A stretch of DNA of 64,000 bases from Hamadaea sp013361475 (GCF_040654195.1 NZ_JBFAHM010000001.1:1-64000), one strand, 5' to 3'. Positions 34,370 through 42,929 are shown, numbered from the stretch's first letter. Program-made: numbers and translations. The notes: generated by a model not told the origin, from the sequence alone.

Positions 34370-36415
34370 TCAGTCGTCGAGCCAGTCGAGACGGCGGTCG
34401 GCGCGCCGGGACGGGTCGTCGTAGCCGTTGGCCTGCTGGCCGTAGGAGTCCTGCCCGTAGCGCTGCGTCGCCTCGCCGTACGCACCCTGGTCGTAGCCGC
34501 CGCCACGCTGCTCGGGGACGTATCCGCTGCCCGAGCCGTAGGTGCCGGCACCCTGAGCGCCGGAGCCGTACGCACCCTGCGAACCGTAGCCACCGGCCGA
34601 GTCGCCGTAGCCACCCGACGGCTGCTGGCCGTAGCCGCCCTGAGCGCCGTAGCCCTGGTCATAGCTGCCACCGGCCTGACCACCGGCGCCGTAGCCACCG
34701 GCCGAGTCGCCGTAGGCACCCGACGGCTGCTGGCCGTAGCCGCCCTGAGCGCCGTAGCCCTGGTCGTAACCGCCGCCCTGGCCGTAACCACCACTCGCCG
34801 AGCCGTAGCTACCGCCCTGGTCGTAGCCACCGGCCTGCTGGCCGCTGCCGTACGCCGAACCGTTGGCGCCGTAGCCGCCCGCCGCACCGGAGCCGTACTC
34901 GGAACCAGGGGCCGCCGGGGAACCGTAGCCGCCACCAGCCTGCGGAGCCGCGCCGTAGCCGCCTGGCGTACCCGAGCCGTAGCCCGACGTCGGGGCAGCC
35001 GGCGAACCGTACGCACCGCCCGCGACGGGCGAGCCGTAGGCGCCGCCACCGGCCGGGGAGCCGTAGGCGCCACCGGCGGACGGGCCGGCCGGCGAACCGT
35101 ATGCCCCACCGGCAGGAGCGCCGTAGGTCGATCCACCCGCCGAAGGACTCCCGTATGCCTGACCGCCGGCCGGCGAGCCGTAGGTGCCCGCACCGGCGCC
35201 GCCCCCGGCCGACGGCGAGTAGCCGCCGCTGCCATAGGTCTGCGTCGGCTGTGCGTCCTGGCCGTAGCCGGTCCAGCCGCCCTGCTGCGGGCGAGCGCCA
35301 TACTCACCGGGGCGCTGCACGGTCGTCGGCGCGTCGTTCATCGGCGACCGGGCGACCATGGTCGGGTCGGCCGCCGCCGGACGGGCGCCGTAGTAACCGC
35401 CACCGGAACGCGGCGGGGTCGCGCGTCGTACCGGCGCGTCGTCCTCGTCGTCTTCGTCGTCCTCGTCGTCGTCCTTGTTGCGGCGCATCAGGATCAGCGC
35501 GATCGCGCCGATGCCGAGCAGCACGAGCAGGCCGCCGACGATGATCATCATCCAGGAGAGGCCGCTGCCGGAGTCGTCGCCCGTGGCGGTGGTGTCGACC
35601 GCACCGGCTCCGGCGCTCTCGGTCGCGTTCGGATCCTCGCTGGCGGTCGCGTTCGGATCCACGGTCGCCTCGTCGGTCGGCGACTCCTCGACGGACGGGG
35701 ACGCGGTCGCGCCCTTGGGCGACATGCCGATGCTGATGCCGGTCTTCGACTGCCCGGCGGCGACCGAGTAGGACTTCGTCACCGTGGTGTAGCCGTCGAG
35801 GCTGACGCCGACGTAGATCGTGCCCGCCTGAATGGGATCAGCGGCGCTGCTGGTGAACGACCACGAGCCGCTGCTGTCGGTCGTGTCGTTGTGCGTCTTG
35901 CCGGACGGGTCCTTGATGATGACGAGCACACCGTCGAGTTTGTTGCCGGTGGTGACGTCCTTGACGCTCCCCGAGATCGTGTTGATCGTCGTGGCCGCCT
36001 TGGGCTTGACCGTGAAGTCGTTGGACCACTTCTCGTCCGGGCCGCCCGCCTGCTTGAACGTGATGTAGATGCGCGTCGAGCCCTCGGACTTGGCGTTGAT
36101 CGTCGCGACGAACGACGAACTCGACGTGTTCGCCGGGATGTCCTTCTCGCAGTCGCCGCTGCAGCTTGCGACGCCGCCATCTGAGACGTTGACCTTGACG
36201 GCCAGGCTGGCCAACGCACTGTCGTTGCTGACGCTGAAACGAAGGCTGGTCGACTTGCCGACCTCGACGGACGTGGCGCCTAGCGACGGACCACTCACAA
36301 ACGAGGGATCGGCTGATGCGGGAGCGCCGATCGCCAGGATGGAACCTAGCGCCAAACTTGCGACCACACCCGCACGCAGCAAGAAGGCCCGTCGTCGGTG
36401 TGTTGCCACGGTCAC
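34370..36415 (-). CDS. Single-pass membrane protein with Gly/Tyr-rich low-complexity cytoplasmic tail
   Basis: 681 residues. Signal peptide to ~35 (RAFLLRAGVVASLALGSILAIG, in part); extracellular beta-rich region 38-140 with a CSGDC pair; a carboxypeptidase-regulatory-like fold (~141-230; ISGSVKDVTTGNKLDGVLVII, in part); an acidic Ser/Thr spacer; a membrane segment 287-310; then RRNKDDDEDDEDDEDD. The remaining ~350 residues consist of YGSPAGG, GGYGQQPSG, YDQGYGAQ and related repeats. The GTG at 36415 follows AAGG; 36409 is an alternative. Function unknown. The repeats are visible in the DNA as recurring GCCGTA units. Confidence 0.8.
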   Translation of the reverse strand: MTVATHRRRAFLLRAGVVASLALGSILAIGAPASADPSFVSGPSLGATSVEVGKSTSLRFSVSNDSALASLAVKVNVSDGGVASCSGDCEKDIPANTSSSSFVATINAKSEGSTRIYITFKQAGGPDEKWSNDFTVKPKAATTINTISGSVKDVTTGNKLDGVLVIIKDPSGKTHNDTTDSSGSWSFTSSAADPIQAGTIYVGVSLDGYTTVTKSYSVAAGQSKTGISIGMSPKGATASPSVEESPTDEATVDPNATASEDPNATESAGAGAVDTTATGDDSGSGLSWMMIIVGGLLVLLGIGAIALILMRRNKDDDEDDEDDEDDAPVRRATPPRSGGGYYGARPAAADPTMVARSPMNDAPTTVQRPGEYGARPQQGGWTGYGQDAQPTQTYGSGGYSPSAGGGAGAGTYGSPAGGQAYGSPSAGGSTYGAPAGGAYGSPAGPSAGGAYGSPAGGGAYGSPVAGGAYGSPAAPTSGYGSGTPGGYGAAPQAGGGYGSPAAPGSEYGSGAAGGYGANGSAYGSGQQAGGYDQGGSYGSASGGYGQGGGYDQGYGAQGGYGQQPSGAYGDSAGGYGAGGQAGGSYDQGYGAQGGYGQQPSGGYGDSAGGYGSQGAYGSGAQGAGTYGSGSGYVPEQRGGGYDQGAYGEATQRYGQDSYGQQANGYDDPSRRADRRLDWLDD

Positions 36416-36556
36416 CCGCCCTTTCCTTCCACTCCCCCCGCGGACGCGCAACGGTCCGTTAGATGCGCACCGCTCGCCACTATGCCTTGTCCGACCAAGG
36501 TTCCGCGACCCAGGGGAGGGGCCAATCATGGTTGACCAGAGTCGTATCGTCCAGTC

Positions 36557-36913
36557 ATGTCCGTACAGCGTGATAAATCCCAGGCGCTCGTGACCGCGCT
36601 TTCCTGCATCGACGCAGATCAGGAGCCAGAGCGGACGACCCTGCGTGACGCCGTTCGGTTCATTCTGGGCGTACTTTCAGATCGAGAACCGGGACGTTCG
36701 GTGGAGGTACGGGTTCCTCCGTTCGGCGCGGTGCAGTGCATCGAGGGACCTCGGCATACCCGGGGCACGCCGCCGAACGTTGTGGAGATGGATGGAGTCA
36801 CCTTCGTCAAAGTAGCGACGGGACGGCTCGCCTGGGCCGACGGCGTGGCGGACGGACGCATTGCGGCTAGCGGCATTCGCGCAGATTTATCGCCGTTCCT
36901 CCCCATTGTCTGA
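36557..36913 (+). CDS. Sterol-carrier-family (SCP-like) small protein
   Basis: 118 residues with the pattern RTTLRDAVRFILGVLSDREPGRSVEVRVPPFGAVQCIEGPRHTRGTPPNVVEMDGVTFVKVATGRLAWADGV (quoted in part). This is characteristic of the small actinobacterial 'sterol carrier family' protein found beside purF. Cytoplasmic, no signal peptide. Its function is not established; the SCP-like fold suggests binding of a hydrophobic ligand. Possibly transcribed ahead of purF, though a 226-bp gap with a TACACT -10-like element separates them. Confidence 0.82.
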   Translation: MSVQRDKSQALVTALSCIDADQEPERTTLRDAVRFILGVLSDREPGRSVEVRVPPFGAVQCIEGPRHTRGTPPNVVEMDGVTFVKVATGRLAWADGVADGRIAASGIRADLSPFLPIV

Positions 36914-37139
36914 GTCGTTCGCTCTTTCCCGGATCTGCAAACTCTGCCAGAATCAGCAGAGGCGCGCTTCACGTCGGACTATCACGGAAAGCACCCGGAA
37001 GGTGGCTTTCCGTGAAGGCCCTCGAGTCGCGTACACTGTCTCGCGACGGCAGACTGAGCTTCACCAGAGCTTCAGGCCCTTCAGACACTCACGAAGACCA
37101 CCGATCAGCGACATCGAGCACTAGGTTGGGAGCAGCAGG

Positions 37140-38690
37140 GTGCCCCGAGGCGACGGCCGGTTGAGCCACGAACTCGACCCCTACCGGCCAGGCCCGCAGG
37201 ACGCGTGTGGCGTCTTCGGAGTCTGGGCGCCGGGCGAGGAGGTGGCCAAGCTCACCTACTTCGGGCTCTACGCCCTGCAGCATCGTGGCCAGGAGGCGGC
37301 GGGCATCGCGGTCAGCGACGGCACCGGTGTCGTGGTCTACAAGGATCTCGGCCTGGTCGCCCAGGTCTTCGACGAGCCGACGTTGGCGAGCCTGCGCGGC
37401 CATCTGGCCATCGGGCACGCGCGCTACTCGACCACCGGTGGTTCCACCTGGGAGAACGCGCAGCCGACGATCAAGGCCACCAAGCTCGGCACCACGCTCG
37501 CGTTGGCGCACAACGGCAATCTCGTGAACTCGGCCGATCTCGCCGCGCAGATCCGCGACCTCGGGCTCGACGTCGACGGTTCCACCAGCGACACCGCCCT
37601 GGTCACCACGCTGCTCGCGGCCACGCCCGACCTCAGCGTCGAGGCCGCCGCGATGCAGGTGCTGCCCGGCGTCAAGGGCGCCTTCAGCTTCGTCTTCATG
37701 GACGAGAACACGTTGTACGCGGCCCGCGACCGCAACGGCGTACGCCCGCTCGTGCTCGGCCGCCTGGAGCGGGGCTGGGTCGTCGCGAGCGAGGCCGCCG
37801 CGCTGGACATCGTGGGCGCCAGCGTCGTCCGCGAGGTCGAGCCCGGTGAGTTGATCGCGATCGACGAGAACGGCCTGCGGTCCTCCCGGTTCGCCAACCC
37901 GGACCCCAAGGGCTGCCTGTTCGAATACGTCTACCTCGCCCGCCCCGACGCCACGATCTCCGGCCGCAACGTCTACGCGGCGCGGACCGAGATCGGCCGG
38001 CAGTTGGCCCGGGAGCACCCGGTCGAGGCGGATCTCGTCATCCCCAGCCCGGAGTCGGGCACGCCCGCCGCCATCGGATACGCCGAGGAGTCCGGCATTC
38101 CTTACGGCATGGGCCTCGTGAAGAACGCCTACGTCGGCCGGACCTTCATCCAGCCGTCGCAGACCATCCGTCAGCTGGGCATCCGGCTGAAGCTCAACCC
38201 GTTGCGCGAGGTCATCCGCGGCAAGCGGATCGTCGTCGTCGACGACTCGATCGTGCGGGGCAACACGCAGCGCGCCATCGTGCGGATGCTGCGTGAGGCC
38301 GGCGCCATCGAGGTGCACGTGCGTATCTCCTCCCCGCCGGTGAAGTGGCCTTGCTTCTACGGCATCGATTTCGCCGACCGGGCCGAACTGCTGGCCAACG
38401 GTCTGGACAACGAGGGCATCCGTCGCGCCATCGGCGCCGACTCCCTCGGCTACGTATCGCTGAACGGTCTCATCGCCGCCACCGAGCAGCCGGCCAACCG
38501 CTTGTGCCGGGCCTGCTTCGACGGCCAGTACCCGATTGATCTGCCCGCCGGTGATCTGATCGGAAAGCATGTGCTCGAGTCGGTGGGGCGTCGTGTCGAC
38601 GAAGCCGGCCGCCCCGAGCAGCGGGACCAGTCCGATGACGGGCCGGCCCGGAACGAGGACCCGGCGGCCCTGGAACGCGCCGGAGCCTGA
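37140..38690 (+). CDS. purF: Amidophosphoribosyltransferase PurF
   Basis: Makes 5-phosphoribosylamine from PRPP and glutamine, the first step of purine synthesis. The 516-residue precursor has a 22-residue propeptide before the catalytic Cys23 (QDACGVFGVW), Ntn glutaminase motifs (GLYALQHRGQEAAGI, HNGNLVN) and a PRPP-binding loop VVVDDSIVRGNTQ. Cysteines in CLFEYVY, WPCFYGID and CRAC fit the 4Fe-4S type. The GTG at 37140 follows GGGAG. purM follows 49 nt downstream. Confidence 0.96.
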   Translation: MPRGDGRLSHELDPYRPGPQDACGVFGVWAPGEEVAKLTYFGLYALQHRGQEAAGIAVSDGTGVVVYKDLGLVAQVFDEPTLASLRGHLAIGHARYSTTGGSTWENAQPTIKATKLGTTLALAHNGNLVNSADLAAQIRDLGLDVDGSTSDTALVTTLLAATPDLSVEAAAMQVLPGVKGAFSFVFMDENTLYAARDRNGVRPLVLGRLERGWVVASEAAALDIVGASVVREVEPGELIAIDENGLRSSRFANPDPKGCLFEYVYLARPDATISGRNVYAARTEIGRQLAREHPVEADLVIPSPESGTPAAIGYAEESGIPYGMGLVKNAYVGRTFIQPSQTIRQLGIRLKLNPLREVIRGKRIVVVDDSIVRGNTQRAIVRMLREAGAIEVHVRISSPPVKWPCFYGIDFADRAELLANGLDNEGIRRAIGADSLGYVSLNGLIAATEQPANRLCRACFDGQYPIDLPAGDLIGKHVLESVGRRVDEAGRPEQRDQSDDGPARNEDPAALERAGA

Positions 38691-38739
38691 ACACGCGGCC
38701 AGTTGCTGCAGCCGCGAGAGAACAAAGGGGAGAACCACC

Positions 38740-39876
38740 GTGACGCACGTAGCCGAGCGCCCAGCCACCGACGGCGCGGGCGGCCGTCAACTCTGGAACG
38801 CTGAGAACGGCAACGGCCGTACGCGCCAGGCGACCTACGCGGACGCCGGCGTCTCCATCCACGCCGGTGACCAGGCGGTGGAGCTGCTCAAGTCGAAGGT
38901 GCAGCGGACCCACCGGCCGGAGGTGCTGGGCGGGCTGGGCGGCTTCTCCGGCCTGTTCCGCCTCGACGTCACGAAGTACAAGAAGCCGGTGCTGGCGTCC
39001 TCGACCGACGGCGTGGGGACCAAGCTCGTGATCGCCCAGCAGATGGACATCCACGACACGGTCGGCATCGACCTCGTCGCCATGGTCGTGGACGACCTGG
39101 TGGCGTGCGGCGCCGAACCGCTCTTCCTGCTGGACTACATCGCCTGTGGCGAGGTCGTTCCCGACCGGGTCGCCGAGATCGGCGCGGGCATCGCCGACGG
39201 CTGCCGCACCGCGGGCTGTGCGCTGCTCGGTGGAGAGACGGCCGAGCACCCGGGCGTGATGAAGGCCCACGAGTACGACCTTTCCGCCAACGGCGTGGGC
39301 GTCGTGGAGGAGGACGAGATCCTCAGCCGCGAACGCGTACAGCTGGGCGACGTGGTCATCGCGATGCGGTCGTCAGGCCTGCACTCCAACGGCTACTCGC
39401 TCGTCCGTCACGTCCTGATGGGGCAGGGCCGGCTCCGGCTGAGCAGCGTCATCGAGGACCTCGGCGTGAACCACACGCTGGGCGAGGAACTGCTCACCCC
39501 CACCAAGATCTACGCCCAGGACTGCCTCACGCTGATCGCCGAGTGCGAGGTGCACGCGCTGGCGCACGTCACGGGCGGCGGCATCCCGGGCAACCTCAAC
39601 CGGGTGCTGCCGGACACGATGGACGCCATCGTGGACCGCTCGACGTGGCGGCCGCAGCCGATCTTCGACCTCGTGCAGAGCCGGGGCCGGATCGAGCAGC
39701 CCGAGATGGAGTCGACCTTCAACATGGGCGTCGGCATGTTCGCCGTCGTCGCCGCGAACGACGCCGACCGGGCGATGGCGCTGCTCACCGCGCGCGGTGT
39801 CGAGGCCTGGTCGGTCGGCGAGGTCGTCGAGGGCGAGGGCAACGTCCGGATGCTCGGCTCGCACACGCGCGGCTGA
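38740..39876 (+). CDS. purM: Phosphoribosylformylglycinamidine cyclo-ligase PurM
   Basis: Closes the imidazole ring to form aminoimidazole ribotide. The 378-residue protein has an N-terminal extension, then YADAGVSIHAGDQAVELLK, GGFSGLFRLD, LASSTDGVGTKL, GIDLVAMVVDDLVACGAEPLFLLDYIA (in part), LLGGETAEHPG and HVTGGGIPGNLNRVLP, all diagnostic. The GTG at 38740 follows GGGGAG; an upstream in-frame extension would overlap purF. A perfect 12-bp hairpin follows the stop at 39891-39920. Confidence 0.96.
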   Translation: MTHVAERPATDGAGGRQLWNAENGNGRTRQATYADAGVSIHAGDQAVELLKSKVQRTHRPEVLGGLGGFSGLFRLDVTKYKKPVLASSTDGVGTKLVIAQQMDIHDTVGIDLVAMVVDDLVACGAEPLFLLDYIACGEVVPDRVAEIGAGIADGCRTAGCALLGGETAEHPGVMKAHEYDLSANGVGVVEEDEILSRERVQLGDVVIAMRSSGLHSNGYSLVRHVLMGQGRLRLSSVIEDLGVNHTLGEELLTPTKIYAQDCLTLIAECEVHALAHVTGGGIPGNLNRVLPDTMDAIVDRSTWRPQPIFDLVQSRGRIEQPEMESTFNMGVGMFAVVAANDADRAMALLTARGVEAWSVGEVVEGEGNVRMLGSHTRG

Positions 39877-39890
39877 CGTAAAGCGGGCTC

Positions 39891-39920
39891 CCCAGTCTGG
39901 CGTCCATGCGCCAGACTGGG
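39891..39920 (+). terminator. Perfect hairpin between purM and the radical SAM gene
   Basis: CCCAGTCTGGCG-tccatg-CGCCAGACTGGG, a 12-bp stem without mismatch and without a following U-run. It lies 15 nt after the purM stop and 27 nt before the radical SAM ATG. It may terminate pur transcription, or protect or attenuate a read-through message. Confidence 0.7.
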
Positions 39921-39947
39921 CGCAGCGGCAACCGCGGGGAGGTGGCG

Positions 39948-41063
39948 ATGGCCTCCGTACACCGGTTCACCGGCATGCGGGGCATCGCCTCGGTGCCCTC
40001 ATATGTGATCCTGCAGCCCACGACGCTGTGCAATTTGGACTGCGCCTACTGCTATCTGCCATGGCGCAAGGAAGACCGGCGGATGGCTCCGGCCGTCGCC
40101 GAGTCCGTGGCGCAGACGGTCAACGCGTGGGCGGCCGACGCCCGGCGGTTCTCCGTGGTGTGGCACGGCGGCGAGCCCACGGCGACCGGCCGCGAACGTC
40201 TCGTCGACCTCATGGCGCCGTTCCAGGGCGTCGAACACCATCTCCAAACCAACGCCACGCTCGTCGACGACGAGTGGTGTGAGTTCTTCCGGGCGTACGA
40301 CATCCACATCGGACTCAGTGTCGACGGCCCGCGGCACCTCACCGCGCAGCGCGTCGACCGGGCCGGCCGAGAGGCGTACCAGCAGATCATGCGCGGAGCC
40401 GACGCCTTGCGACGGCACGGCCTGCCGTTCGCGGCCCTGTGCGTGGTCTCCGACCCGACCCCGGCGCTCGCGCGCGAGCTGTACCCGTTCTTCCGTGAGC
40501 TGGGCTGTTACGCCCTGGGCATCAACATCGAGGAGCGCGAGGGCGTCAACACCCGCAGCAACGCCCACGCCGAGGAGGACGTCCGCGGTTTCTGGGCGGA
40601 ACTCACCGCGGCCTGGCGGGCCGACCCCGCCATCGAGCTGCGCGACATCGAGTTCGCCATCCGGTACGCCGGAGCGCTGCGCCGCGACGAGGCGGACGAA
40701 GTCCTCCCGCGCCAGGTGGATCCGATCCCGACGATCGCCTACGACGGCTCGGTCGTGCTGGTCTCCCCGGAGCTGGCCGGTTTCAGCAGCCCGCAGTACG
40801 GCGACTTCAGCAGCGGCAACGTGACGAGTACGCCGCTGGCCGAGATCGTCGCCCACGCCACGGAATCCCGCTGGATCAGCGAGTACCTGCGGGGCGTGGA
40901 AGCCTGCCGGGACAGCTGCGCCTATTTCGGGTTCTGTGGCGGCGGCCATGCCGCCAACCGATACTTCGAGCACGGCCGGTTCGACACGACCGTCACGGAG
41001 CACTGCCGCAACAGCAAGATCCGCCTGATGGAGGGAGTCCTGGACCATGCCGCACCCCACTGA
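39948..41063 (+). CDS. Radical SAM/SPASM peptide maturase (probable three-residue cyclophane-forming)
   Basis: 371 residues. The N-terminal TIM-barrel motif CNLDCAYCYLP has Cys28, Cys32 and Cys35 for the SAM 4Fe-4S cluster, then VVWHGGEPT, HHLQTNATLVDDEW and GLSVDGPRHLTAQRVD. The C-terminal SPASM-like region has cysteines in ACRDSCAYFGFCGGGHAANRYFE and EHCRNSK for auxiliary clusters. This architecture matches FxsB/GrrM/XyeB-type maturases that crosslink aromatic rings to a nearby beta-carbon, and in context the actinobacterial AmcB group. The ATG at 39948 follows GGGGAGG. It overlaps the candidate precursor gene by 17 nt. Confidence 0.88.
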   Translation: MASVHRFTGMRGIASVPSYVILQPTTLCNLDCAYCYLPWRKEDRRMAPAVAESVAQTVNAWAADARRFSVVWHGGEPTATGRERLVDLMAPFQGVEHHLQTNATLVDDEWCEFFRAYDIHIGLSVDGPRHLTAQRVDRAGREAYQQIMRGADALRRHGLPFAALCVVSDPTPALARELYPFFRELGCYALGINIEEREGVNTRSNAHAEEDVRGFWAELTAAWRADPAIELRDIEFAIRYAGALRRDEADEVLPRQVDPIPTIAYDGSVVLVSPELAGFSSPQYGDFSSGNVTSTPLAEIVAHATESRWISEYLRGVEACRDSCAYFGFCGGGHAANRYFEHGRFDTTVTEHCRNSKIRLMEGVLDHAAPH

Positions 41064-41274
41064 GGCGCCCGACCTGGCCGACCGCGTACGCGCCGACGGC
41101 GTCGCCGCGCTGGTCGAGGCGGCCGAGGAGATCTGGTCGCGCCGAGTCGTCACTGACCGCACTCCTGGCGGCTCGCCCGAGAGGCTCCCCGGCGCCGACC
41201 CGGTGGCCGGGCCGCGCCCGTTCGAGGACGCGTTCCCGACGTTCTACCAGTTCTCCAACCGCCCGCAGAAGTAG
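41047..41274 (+). CDS. Candidate RiPP precursor peptide with aromatic triplet core
   Basis: 75 residues. The N-terminal ~35 form an amphipathic helix-like leader (DLADRVRADGVAALVEAAEE). A Pro/Gly-rich linker follows, then a C-terminal core with FED (59-61) and three contiguous triplets FPT, FYQ, FSN (63-71) before RPQK. Each triplet starts with an aromatic residue, as substrates of three-residue-cyclophane enzymes do. GGAGGGAG precedes the ATG, which lies inside the end of the maturase gene, giving strong linkage. No protease or exporter gene is adjacent. Similar to what is called AmcA in related actinobacteria, from memory and unverified. Confidence 0.78.
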   Translation: MPHPTEAPDLADRVRADGVAALVEAAEEIWSRRVVTDRTPGGSPERLPGADPVAGPRPFEDAFPTFYQFSNRPQK

Positions 41275-41290
41275 CCGGGGGCATAGCTGA

Positions 41291-41330
41291 AGGGAGCCCA
41301 CACCGTCCAGGTCGGACGGCCAGGCTCCCT
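41291..41330. terminator. Bidirectional terminator between RiPP precursor and bldC
   Basis: Outer arms AGGGAGCC and GGCTCCCT (8 bp) enclose a second stem CCGTCC-aggtc-GGACGG. It lies in the gap between two convergent genes. Confidence 0.75.
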
Positions 41331-41366
41331 CCAACAGCAGGGGTGTCAGCCGGGGGATGGGCGGGT

Positions 41367-41576
41367 TCAGTCGCCCTGGCGCTGCTGCGGGATCTGGCCC
41401 TGCAGGAGCGCCCGCACCTCCGACTCGCGGTAACGGCGGTGTCCACCCAGCGTGCGGATGGCGCTGAGCTTGCCCGCCTTCGCCCACCGGGTCACCGTCT
41501 TGGGGTCGACACGGAACATCGACGCCACCTCGGCGGGGGTCAGCAGCGGCTCGGGTTCGTGCGTACGCGACGCCAT
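41367..41576 (-). CDS. bldC: Developmental regulator BldC (MerR-like DNA-binding protein)
   Basis: 69 residues, essentially only a winged HTH: LLTPAEVASMFRVDPKTVTRWAKAGKLSAIRTLGGHRRYRESEV (quoted in part). In Streptomyces BldC binds direct repeats cooperatively and holds off sporulation. Length and sequence are nearly those of known BldC. A GGAGGAG ribosome site precedes the ATG at 41576. A small upstream frame (minus strand, about 41669-41580) stops 3 nt before this ATG and could be a leader, without further support. Confidence 0.96.
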   Translation of the reverse strand: MASRTHEPEPLLTPAEVASMFRVDPKTVTRWAKAGKLSAIRTLGGHRRYRESEVRALLQGQIPQQRQGD

Positions 41577-41882
41577 GGGTCACTCCTCCACAAGTACCTG
41601 TAAACGAGGGCCGGGGTCCCGCCGGCCGACGCGCCTCCCATAGTCCGGCTCGTCCACGATGTCCGACATGGGCCGAACGGGTGAAGGTCCGTAGATGGAC
41701 GGATGATGAATCAATGATATTTCCGCAAAAAGGGGTACAAAATGCCCTCTTGGGATGACGGCATAGGCCGGAATTGTGCTTAGTTCGAGGCGTTTTTCAA
41801 TGCCCGCAGAAAGCTTCAATTACGGACAAAATCCCTCGGTCGAGTAGCTTCCCGAGTACCGGCGAGTAACGCGACCGGATGA
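41577..41882. other. bldC upstream region, 306 bp
   Basis: Less GC-rich than its surroundings, with an AT-rich patch around 41710-41815. It must contain the bldC promoter and leader. I see no repeats of the dispersed families and no RNA gene. A 29-codon frame ending in GTGGAGGAGTGA runs into the bldC ribosome site. Confidence 0.4.
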
Positions 41883-42722
41883 TCAGTTGTACCGCTCCAT
41901 GAGCTGGATCTCACGCCAGCGCTCGACCAGGCGCTCGTAATGGTCCGTCGCCGCCTCGCCGTCACCGGTGTTCAACGCGGCCAGCCCGGCGGCGACCAGC
42001 CCCGGCGAGTCGTCGTCGAACAGCGCCTGATCATTGAACAGATGCACGAGGCCGCCGTAGTCGAGCTCGACCATGGATCCCGGGTGGAACTCCTCCAGCC
42101 AGCGCGTACCCTCGGCGACCGATTCGGTGATCGCCGCGTCCCCCATCGTCCGGCGCAGAATGGCCAGGCCCTGATGGGCTCGCCGGCGTGCCTTGCCGAT
42201 CTCGGTCCGATAGCGCAGCAGGCGCCGACCGGCGTCGACGCTGATCTCCCGCTCGGCGAAGTCCACGAAGAGGAACCACCGCAGCGGTACGCCCCACGTC
42301 GCGACGTGCTCGTGCACGCGCGGCAGACCGTGGTCGAGCACCCGGGCGCCGCCCCGGAAGTCGCTGACCACCGTCTGAGCGAGCCCGGCCAGGGCGGGCG
42401 GGACGAACGCGTCGGCGAGGACGGCGGGTACGCCGGCCCGCGCCGTGAGCGCCGCCTCCGCCACGCGTACGCGCAGATTCCAGGGGCAGATGAGCGCGCC
42501 GGACTCGGTCGTCAGCACGTACGCCTCGTCGGGCAGATCCGGCAGCCGCGACCAGCTCGCGCCGAGCGCCTCGAGCACGGTGACACGCTGACGACCGGGC
42601 CCCTCGGCCGGCCCGACGGCCCGTCCCTCGTCGAGGTAACGGCGCCAGAAGCGCTGACGATCCCGGTCGAACGCGGCCAACGGCTCATAGACGCGTAGGT
42701 ACGCGGCGAACTGTGACGGCAC
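41883..42722 (-). CDS. Conserved actinobacterial protein of unknown function between bldC and amino-acid dehydrogenase
   Basis: 279 residues, cytoplasmic, no signal peptide or recognised catalytic motif. It opens MPSQFAAYLRVYEPLAAFDRDRQRFW; later segments include LICPWNLRVRVAEAA, VPLRWFLFVDFAERE, RTEIGKARRRAHQGLAILRR and MVELDYGGLVHLFNDQALFDDDSPGLVAAGLAAL (parts). In Streptomyces an uncharacterised gene also stands between bldC and the valine dehydrogenase gene, so this neighbourhood is conserved (from memory). The GTG at 42722 is chosen because longer extension reads across the divergent promoter region. Confidence 0.7.
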   Translation of the reverse strand: MPSQFAAYLRVYEPLAAFDRDRQRFWRRYLDEGRAVGPAEGPGRQRVTVLEALGASWSRLPDLPDEAYVLTTESGALICPWNLRVRVAEAALTARAGVPAVLADAFVPPALAGLAQTVVSDFRGGARVLDHGLPRVHEHVATWGVPLRWFLFVDFAEREISVDAGRRLLRYRTEIGKARRRAHQGLAILRRTMGDAAITESVAEGTRWLEEFHPGSMVELDYGGLVHLFNDQALFDDDSPGLVAAGLAALNTGDGEAATDHYERLVERWREIQLMERYN

Positions 42723-42929
42723 GTGGCGATCCTCCCACGCTCCAGGGCCTTCCCGCACGTACACGAGGCACCCGCTGCCGCACCGGTCGCCGGTGTCTCG
42801 CCGTGTGGTCGCGGCCACCGTCTCGACCAGCGTCTCCAGTAGGCTCCGAAGAGAGACCTCGCGCCACCCCATGCGGGGTCCAGCGGCCCGCGCCCCACAA
42901 CGGCGCGACAGACTCAACGAGGAGTTCTC

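Noticed and set aside
34558..35300. CRISPR-like repeat array in the repeated DNA of 34.5-35.3 kb
   Set aside because: The repeats are short, irregular, in frame and coding for Gly/Tyr-rich units. There are no constant-length unique spacers.
34358..36184. 608-codon plus-strand frame opposite the Gly/Tyr-rich protein
   Set aside because: It is an Ala/Val/Arg-rich mirror of the repeated GCCGTA units. The minus-strand frame has a signal peptide, a folded domain and a membrane segment.
41580..41819. 79-codon frame immediately upstream of bldC as a gene
   Set aside because: No ribosome site at its start and no family pattern. It overlaps the likely bldC leader; at most its last ~29 codons might be a leader peptide.
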